This document shows, in pieces, positions 58,201 through 64,000 of a stretch of 64,000 bases of DNA (position 1 is the stretch's first letter; each line of letters opens with the position of its first letter). The notes beneath the pieces are model-generated. The model had not been told where the DNA came from, ran no database searches, and saw only the letters and a list, made by a program, of their open reading frames with translations. Made by a program: the position numbers and the translations under genes. Source of the DNA: Clonostachys chloroleuca (taxonomy: Eukaryota > Ascomycota > Sordariomycetes > Hypocreales > Bionectriaceae); contig JBANAY010000003.1 in assembly GCA_037952775.1 (NCBI GenBank), positions 21,142,001 to 21,206,000 on the forward strand, read 5' to 3'.

Positions 58201-59586
58201 ATGGGTGCTACCGATGTCCTCAGCCGCAAGTCCGGCGTCATTGTTGGTGATGATGTTACCAAGCTCTTCGAGTACGCTCGCGAGCACCAGTTCGCCATCC
58301 CCGCCGTGGTAAGTTGACCAGTTAACCTCGCCGCCTCACCCGGGTGGGAATTGACCAATGCTCGCCCCTGGTCTGCCCAAACAACAAGATGGAACAGTAA
58401 CATAGCTAACTATTGCTCTCGAACTTTTCTGCAGAACGTCACCTCCTCTTCCACCGTCGTCGCTACCCTCGAGGCTGCCCGCGACAGCAAGTCTCCCATC
58501 ATCCTGCAGATGTCTCAGGGCGGTGCTGCCTACTTCGCTGGCAAGGTAAGCCAATAACCCTCAAGAGAATCTCTTGGAAGAGGGGAACGGCCCGATTACA
58601 TACCAATAAAACATGAGATACTGATAAGAAAATTTCCCTCTTTCTTTAGGGTGTTTCCAACGGTGACCAGGCCGCTTCCATCGCCGGTGCCATTGCTGGT
58701 GCCCACTACATCCGCTCGGTCGCTCCCGCCTACGGCGTCCCCGTCGTCCTTCACACCGACCACTGCGCCAAGAAGCTCCTCCCATGGCTCGACGGCATGC
58801 TCGACGCCGATGAGGCCTACTTCAAGCAGCACGGCGAGCCCCTCTTCTCCTCCCACATGATCGATCTTTCCGAGGAGCCCGTCGAGTGGAACGTCGCCAC
58901 CACCGCCGCCTACCTCAAGCGTGCTGCCCCCATGAAGCAGTGGCTCGAGATGGAGATTGGTATCACCGGTGGTGAGGAGGACGGTGTCAACAACGAGGAC
59001 GTCGACAACGCCTCCCTGTACACCCAACCCGAGGACATCCTCAACATCTACAACACCCTCTCCGCCATCTCCCCCTACTTCTCCATTGCTGCTGGTTTCG
59101 GCAACGTCCACGGTGTCTACAAGCCTGGCAACGTCAAGCTGCACCCCGAGCTCCTGGGCAAGCACCAGGCCCACGTCAAGGCCGCCATTGGCTCCTCTAA
59201 CGACAAGCCCGTCTTCTTCGTCTTCCACGGTGGCTCCGGCTCCAGCAAGGAGGAGTACCTCGAGGCTATCAGCCACGGTGTCGTCAAGGTCAACATGGAT
59301 ACTGATATGCAGTTCGCCTACATGAGCGGTATCCGTGACTACATGCTCAACAAGAAGGACTACCTCCTGACCGCTGTCGGTAACCCCGATGGTGACGACA
59401 AGCCCAACAAGAAGTACTTCGACGTAAGTTCAGGTTTCCTATCTACTTATATCCGTCCATGTCCCTTGTATGCTAACTAACGGATGATACCTATAGCCCC
59501 GTGTCTGGGTCCGTGAGGGTGAGAAGACCATGACCAACCGTGTCAAGGTCGCTCTTGCCGACTTCAACGCCACCGACAAGCTGTAA
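58201..59586 (+). CDS. FBA1: Fructose-bisphosphate aldolase, class II
   Basis: It cleaves fructose 1,6-bisphosphate to dihydroxyacetone phosphate and glyceraldehyde 3-phosphate in glycolysis, using zinc. The 360-residue protein shows HTDHCAKKLLPW (zinc ligand His and catalytic Asp), LEMEIGITGGEEDGV, the second zinc-binding AGFGNVHGVYKPGNVKL, the phosphate-binding FHGGSGSS, and VKVNMDTDMQFAY. Introns are 58309-58434, 58546-58649 and 59424-59496, all phase 0. Codon use is strongly biased to C-ending codons, as in highly expressed fungal genes. The ATG at 58201 starts the usual MGATDVLSRKSGVI; a putative 5' leader intron lies upstream. Confidence 0.97.
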
Positions 59587-60025
59587 AAAAATGTAAAAAA
59601 AAAGAAAACAAGGAAAACTATAAAGCATTTTGTGCGTTGCTTCAGAAGGGGGTCTGCAGAGGAGTTTCTGAGAAGGATATGCTGCACAGGTTCTCTGCTA
59701 GTGGTTAATGTAGCTATTCTGGAGGCTGTGTGGTAGAAGTAAAACCTGGAAAAAGGTGAAATTAAAATAAAATAAAGTATATATCTAGTCCAACAATACT
59801 CATTCGTACTTCTATACGTAGGTTAAAGCCACCGAAGAAGTTTGGGGTCGGCGGGAAGAGCTGTCACTTATACCATCGCCGACACTCGAGACACGCTATA
59901 TTTCTGTCTGGTTGACCGCGGGATTTCCTCCCTCCAAACTGACAAATAACGCCCAACGCCATTTTTTTTTAGGGAAGTGAGATGCAGGCTATTTGGAAAT
60001 GCGAGTAGAAGAGCCCATATCCAAA
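59587..60025. other. Convergent intergenic region
   Basis: These 439 bases separate the 3' ends of the aldolase and Osh4-type genes. A-rich stretches near 59586-59610 and 59760-59775 and a T9 run near 59963 fit 3' untranslated sequence. No gene is seen. Confidence 0.5.
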
Positions 60026-61381
60026 CTACCAGCCCAGGAGTTCGGTCTCAATCTTGCCCCTATCCTCATCGCTAAGTACCTCTGCAGCTGCTTTGGCCGC
60101 CTTGGCGGCATCAAATCTCCAGAGCCCACCGGTCTTGTCAGCCTCGCCATCAAGAGGAACACCAGTCGCAGCTCCCAGCAGCTTCAACGTCGCATCCTCA
60201 CCTGACACGGCGGTGAAGTACCGTCTCTCCCAGACCTTGCCCGCAGCCTTTTCCTCTGCTCGTTTGTTGCGCTGAGCCTGCTCGATCTTGGTCTTCTCTG
60301 CACTCGTAATGTCCATATCTCCCTTGGAAATGCCCTCTGCCACCTTTGACCAAGCACGGCGGGACTCGAGGGGGTGTTGCTTCTCAAGTGGAGCAATCTT
60401 GAACTTGGCCTGGGGTGTCTTGACAGCGTCATAGACGGAGACAAGGGTAGATTTGGAATTTTTCTTGAGAGGGCCTTGATAGAGCTCTAACTTCTCATTC
60501 CATTGGCCTGTAACATTGTACAAGACCTCGCGCTCATTGTCTGAAGGGGTGAGTGTGGCAGAAACGGTGTTCTTTTTTCCAGACAGCCAGCCCTTGCCGC
60601 TGTAGTCGATCTTGGCAGTGTAGCCAGTGGAGCTAGAGATGTAGCTTGAGCCGTCGAGCTCAACAAAGGGGGCACCGAAAATGAGCCCCTCGATGTGCAG
60701 AGAAGGCAGGGTGATGAGGTAGGTCTCCGTCTTCTTTTCGCTGCCAGAGCCAATGGGCAAGGTCAGAACGGCATGACCAATCTGCTTGACCAGGATTGTG
60801 CTCTTGAAAGTAGCCTTCTGTGCATTGTAACCTTCGAGCTGGACGCCTGTCTTGTCGTTGCGGATGCAGTAGGCGGTAGCAGGAGGATGATGGCTGACCT
60901 GCTCAGAGATGAGTGTGGTCTCGCCAGCCTCGTCGCTCCAGCTACCGAGGAAGAGCTCGCCCAAGAATGGGTTTAGGGGCTTCTTCTCATTTCCGTATTC
61001 ATCGCTGCGACTGGCGTACTGGTGCTTTAGGGTGGATAGGAACCACTGGAGGACAAGAGCAGCTCGTTTCGCAGGGTCCGGCTCGGCAATGGGGGCAGTC
61101 AGAACTGGGGGGTGGGTAGCCCAGTAGGAAGAGAATTCGGTCAGGGATTGAGAAGAGAGAATGAAAGGAGGAGCCGTCAGTGAGGACAAGTCGCCGTTGA
61201 AGGAGGCTATGGACTATAAACGCCGCGTGCATTAGAGATGTGGACGGTAATCGTGGCCATGGCAGAGTAGGTGCGTGGGTCAAAGGGTGGGAAAGAAGCA
61301 GGGAGGAGTGTGTGGTACCTTGATAAAAGCGGTCCAGCTGCTGCTGTTCGCAATCGCAGAGGCTGAGGGAGTTGAGGACAT
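60026..61381 (-). CDS. Oxysterol-binding protein, Kes1/Osh4-type
   Basis: Family members are cytosolic lipid-transfer proteins that exchange sterols for PI4P between membranes and oppose Golgi PI4P signalling. The 416-residue product has only the ORD, without PH or ankyrin parts, like yeast Osh4 (434 residues). The lid helix is at the N-terminus (SSWTAFIKSIASFNGDLSSL). The signature is EQVSHHPPATAY, and PLNPFLGELFLGSW precedes it. One intron (61214-61318) joins AFIK to SIASFNGD; the first exon encodes 21 residues from the ATG at 61381. Expected contacts for PI4P (the HH pair and KPLNPFLGE lysine) are present. Confidence 0.94.
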
Positions 61382-62773
61382 GTTTGCGATGTCGGCGATG
61401 GCAATTTTTTATCGTGGTTGGCGAGGTGGCAGGTAAGTATGCAGCTTTAAGACTTTGTTGCTTCGTGTGATCAATTTAGTACGTGGGGTGCCGTCTCTGG
61501 AGGAGAGGCTCAGGGTTCTCTCTGCTGCTGGGAGATTGTTCTAGGGGGTAAATCAAGGTAGAATCGATCGGCAGATCAGGAATTAGACTGGCACCGACAA
61601 TAAGGAGCTTTTAAAGGGTATCAGGCAGGACTCGACAAGCCAGGAGAGCGGGACTGAGAGATGATGACGATGATGATGATGCAGGATGGAGGATGGGGGA
61701 TGGAAAACAAACAGCAGGAAAAGTTGGCTGCCACACGCTGACAGGATCTACTATTTTAGCTGCTGGCTCGGACCTGAGAAATAAGACTTAATTTGATTGT
61801 TGGGGTTAGGTGCAATGGAGGTAAATGCTCCGACGTCATGCCATTTATTGTGATTACTGGAGGGTGTCAGGACCAAGCCTCAGACAGCACACGACAGTGC
61901 ACCTGCCCACCAGCCAGTAGCCTCAAGCGTCCGATACTGCCTCCCGCACACGCGACTGCGGGCGGAAGTGGAAGGTGGTCACTGTACCTCTGCTCAGGAG
62001 AATCCACTTGGGGGGACATTGGCGCAGCTAATTATAAGGCGCAGGCTGTTTCCTAGATCCAGGTCCAGTGTTGGAGGTTGGTCAATCCTAACTTCGCAAC
62101 CCGAATACGATTCCCACTACCCAGACGTTCCCACCGCTCGATCGCCTAGTTTCGAATCGACTCTGATTCCAGAATCCATCCAACTCGACCAGGCCCTGGC
62201 CATGATGCCATCCATGCCAAGTACATAGGGAGGGCCATGGTCGCTACCTGCCTGTGCTGCTCCTACCGCGCGGGCGGCCACCTTGGCCTCACCTCTCACC
62301 AACATGCCCCGACTCTGCAGTCGCAAGGCCGGGGAATAAACTCGCTTGCCGATCTAGGCAATCTTTTTTAATACAAGGTACCTGCTTCAATCGGATTCGA
62401 ACCCTCAGGCCTCGCTGCCGTTCCGCTGGTTAGCTGGGGCATGGGGCCGGCAGGGCCCGGAGCCAAGCACACCGAGGGCTGGGGTACGTATTCGACAGTG
62501 TATCTGGCAAGCTCTCCACTGGCTGCTAGCCGGCCGTGAAGGCGCTGGCCAACCACAACGGCCACGACGTCAGCACTGCTCAGAGGCGACTATCTACTTC
62601 GATCGCCATCAGCTTCCCATCCCACGCAGCCGCGATATCCGCATCGCAACATATCTCGACCCGTACTTATATAGGCTCGAAACACGTGCAATCTTTTCAC
62701 GCTGGCCGACCTACTGTGGAAGCCTGTCGCTGTTCCAAATCACCGGGGCAGTCCCGACAGCGACCAAGGCACA
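61382..62773. other. Divergent intergenic region
   Basis: These 1.39 kb lie between the Osh4-type and CID2-type genes, transcribed apart. The left part is upstream DNA of the Osh4-type gene, with a GATGATGACGATGATGATGATG repeat near 61660-61680. A GGTTCGAATCC box near 62395 (minus strand) is discussed among the rejected items. Short frames have no motif. Confidence 0.5.
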
Positions 62774-63405
62774 ATGACCGACATACCTTCGACACCCACC
62801 CTCACGCCCCAGTTCTGTTTCTCCTCTGGCACTCTCCGAGGTGAGAACTCCCAGCAGTCCTCTGACCATCGTTCGCACCTAACTCGAGCGACCAATTAGA
62901 CTTTCTCCGACTGTCACGGTCCGGTATCGACGACTCCATTACCCAGAACCTGAATGCGCTCGTAACGCCTGCAAGAGCCGGCTTCGACCCATCCTCAACC
63001 TCACATCGCACACCAAGCTCGGTATCTAGGCAGATTAGCCCCCAGTCATGCCAGTCGTTCAAGGAGAAGGCCCTATTCCCTGCCTGGGAAGCTCGCAGAG
63101 AAGTCTTGTTTTATTGCAGTGTCGTGGCTGCTAGCCCCGATCCGGAGGATCCCGAGTCGACGTTACGGGAGTTTGAGAACCAGAAAGATCGAGAGAGGGT
63201 TGTAGATGAGAGGCTTGACCCCTATTCCGGGCGATTCTTTCCTCGGGAAGCCCGGACAGAGACCCTTGCATCTCTCATCCGACAAGAGAACTCCATCGAG
63301 AATATCGTGAAGAGCAGGACTTGGAGTATTGTCCAGCAGCGATGCGGTGGCAGTAACGACAGCTGGGAGAAGGCAGTAGAAAAGTGGAGGGAATCCAGGT
63401 CCTAG
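62774..63405 (+). CDS. CID2/Mix23 family protein
   Basis: The 190-residue product matches the caffeine-induced death protein 2 family (Mix23 in yeast, a small cysteine-containing mitochondrial intermembrane-space protein; CID2 in fission yeast). Exon 1 encodes MTDIPSTPTLTPQFCFSSGTLR. A 59-nt intron (62841-62899, with a CCTAACTC branch) is followed by DFLRLSRSGIDDSITQNLNAL. The conserved part is SCQSFKEKALFPAWEARREVLFYC, then KDRERVVDERLDPYSGRFFPREARTETLASLIRQE and the C-terminal TWSIVQQRCG. The three conserved cysteines fit a disulfide-forming fold. The ATG at 62774 follows directly from the splice model. Function beyond family membership is not stated. Confidence 0.85.
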
Positions 63406-63596
63406 GCAGGCTGGAAATAACCACTGCTCTTCATTCTTTGGCAGCGGTGCCCGCCGTGGCCTGAATGAGCCTGTACAACAACGAAAATCTCTGGATTAGA
63501 CGGCCTGGGCAATGGCTTGAGATTCTGTATTGATAGGAATGTACTTGTATAATGTTGATAGACGACATATAACGAACGCTACTTGATATGATACTA

Positions 63597-63980
63597 GTGT
63601 GTCCTTCGAACAAGGTAGTTTTATAGGATTAGATTCGTACATTTCAAAAGTAGGACTGCCTAGAACACCCAGTCAAGGGGGTGTGACATATGAAATGGCA
63701 CACCCAAATAAACACCCAAATAAACACCCAAATAAATATCTAAATATCTCAAAGGTAGCTAATTCCAAATAGAGTTTAGAGAATATCAATATCTAGACCT
63801 CGGGATTTTTTCTTTAATCTTAATTTAGTAATTCTATAGCTAAGGTAACCATGAAAGATAACAGAGTATACACACCTATGTTAAGGAAGTGCTGAGGTGT
63901 GCCATTTCCTATGTCACCCACTTGTGTGTCTTTCGTGCAAGGTAGTTTAATATAGATATGCTGGTACATTTTCAAAGTAG
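63597..63980. mobile_element. MITE-like element with terminal inverted repeats
   Basis: A GGGTGTGACATATGAAATGG arm (about 63679-63705) is matched in inverted form by GAGGTGTGCCATTTCCTATG (63894-63919). The pair encloses about 190 bases of AT-rich DNA with no coding capacity and three copies of CACCCAAATAAA (63701-63736). Outside the arms, two 57-bp direct repeats (63597-63653 and 63924-63980), about three-quarters identical, flank the element. The duplicated flank is too long to be an ordinary target-site duplication. The element continues or recurs close to the window end. Confidence 0.65.
63701..63736. repeat. Three tandem copies of a 12-bp unit
   Basis: CACCCAAATAAA is repeated three times without change, next to the left inverted arm of the MITE-like element. 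It may be part of that element. Confidence 0.9.
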
Positions 63981-64000
63981 ACCACTACCTACTGCTAGGT

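Noticed and set aside
58596..59276. 226-codon minus-strand frame opposite the aldolase gene
   Set aside because: Antisense shadow; the aldolase is complete on the plus strand.
62371..62480. GGTTCGAATCC box on the minus strand, resembling a tRNA B-box
   Set aside because: The T stem does not pair beyond two bases, the A-box candidate is too close, and no acceptor stem can be formed, so I do not call a tRNA. A decayed tRNA or SINE fragment is possible.

Overview
The window is nuclear DNA of a filamentous ascomycete (Pezizomycotina; a sordariomycete, probably Hypocreales, by inference from overall gene content). Support comes from spliced protein genes whose introns are short (mostly 51-105 nt) with GTAAGT/GTATGT-like donors, CTAAC branch sites and CAG/TAG acceptors. 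The families are also typical: a Zn2Cys6 regulator with a fungal middle homology region, an Atf1-type bZIP, CYP51, Dap1, Tim44, Bcs1, VPS35, Kes1/Osh4, a class II aldolase and fungal-only families. There are no operons, phage or plasmid genes.

Layout. 1-3.2 kb: no gene seen. 3.2-5.6 kb: Zn2Cys6 transcription factor (+). 5.9-7.2 kb: bZIP factor (-). 7.2-13.5 kb: a 6.3-kb gene-poor stretch with a 19-bp minisatellite. 13.5-14.4 kb: inositol oxygenase (+). 15.8-16.6 kb: F-box-like protein (+). 17.6-20.5 kb: VPS35 (+). 21.4-24.2 kb: transferrin-receptor-like M28 peptidase (-). 25.3-25.9 kb: Dap1-type haem protein (-). 26.7 kb: intron-containing tRNA-Ala(UGC) (-). 27.2-29.9 kb: Tim44 (-) and mitochondrial uS11m (+), divergent. 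30.2-30.9 kb: PPPDE/DeSI peptidase (-). 32.1-33.7 kb: OLA1/YchF ATPase (+). 34.3-36.1 kb: conserved fungal protein (-), with about 3 kb of upstream DNA. 39.1-43.2 kb: VPS9-ankyrin-PX protein (-). 44.7-47.0 kb: tandem C2H2 protein (-) and a small membrane protein (+), divergent. 47.2-48.8 kb: CYP51 (-). 50.2-52.0 kb: amino-acid permease (-). 53.4-54.4 kb: microbial-type PARG (-). 54.9-56.3 kb: Bcs1-type AAA ATPase (-). 58.2-59.6 kb: fructose-bisphosphate aldolase (+). 60.0-61.4 kb: oxysterol-binding protein (-). 62.8-63.4 kb: CID2/Mix23 family protein (+). 63.6-64.0 kb: MITE-like element.

These are mostly housekeeping genes of separate pathways: endosomal trafficking (VPS35, VPS9 protein, Tre1-like protein, Osh4), mitochondrial biogenesis (Tim44, uS11m, Bcs1, possibly Mix23) and sterol/P450 biology (CYP51, Dap1, Osh4). 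No metabolite cluster is evident.

Two points matter most to a reader. First, five otherwise well-conserved genes each break frame once, and in every case one extra G or C in a G/C run would restore the frame. That looks like a systematic sequence or assembly artefact rather than five pseudogenes. Second, the best candidate for an undescribed system is the divergent pair at 44.7-47.0 kb: a tandem-finger C2H2 protein with a conserved C-terminal domain, and a single-pass membrane protein of unknown function.
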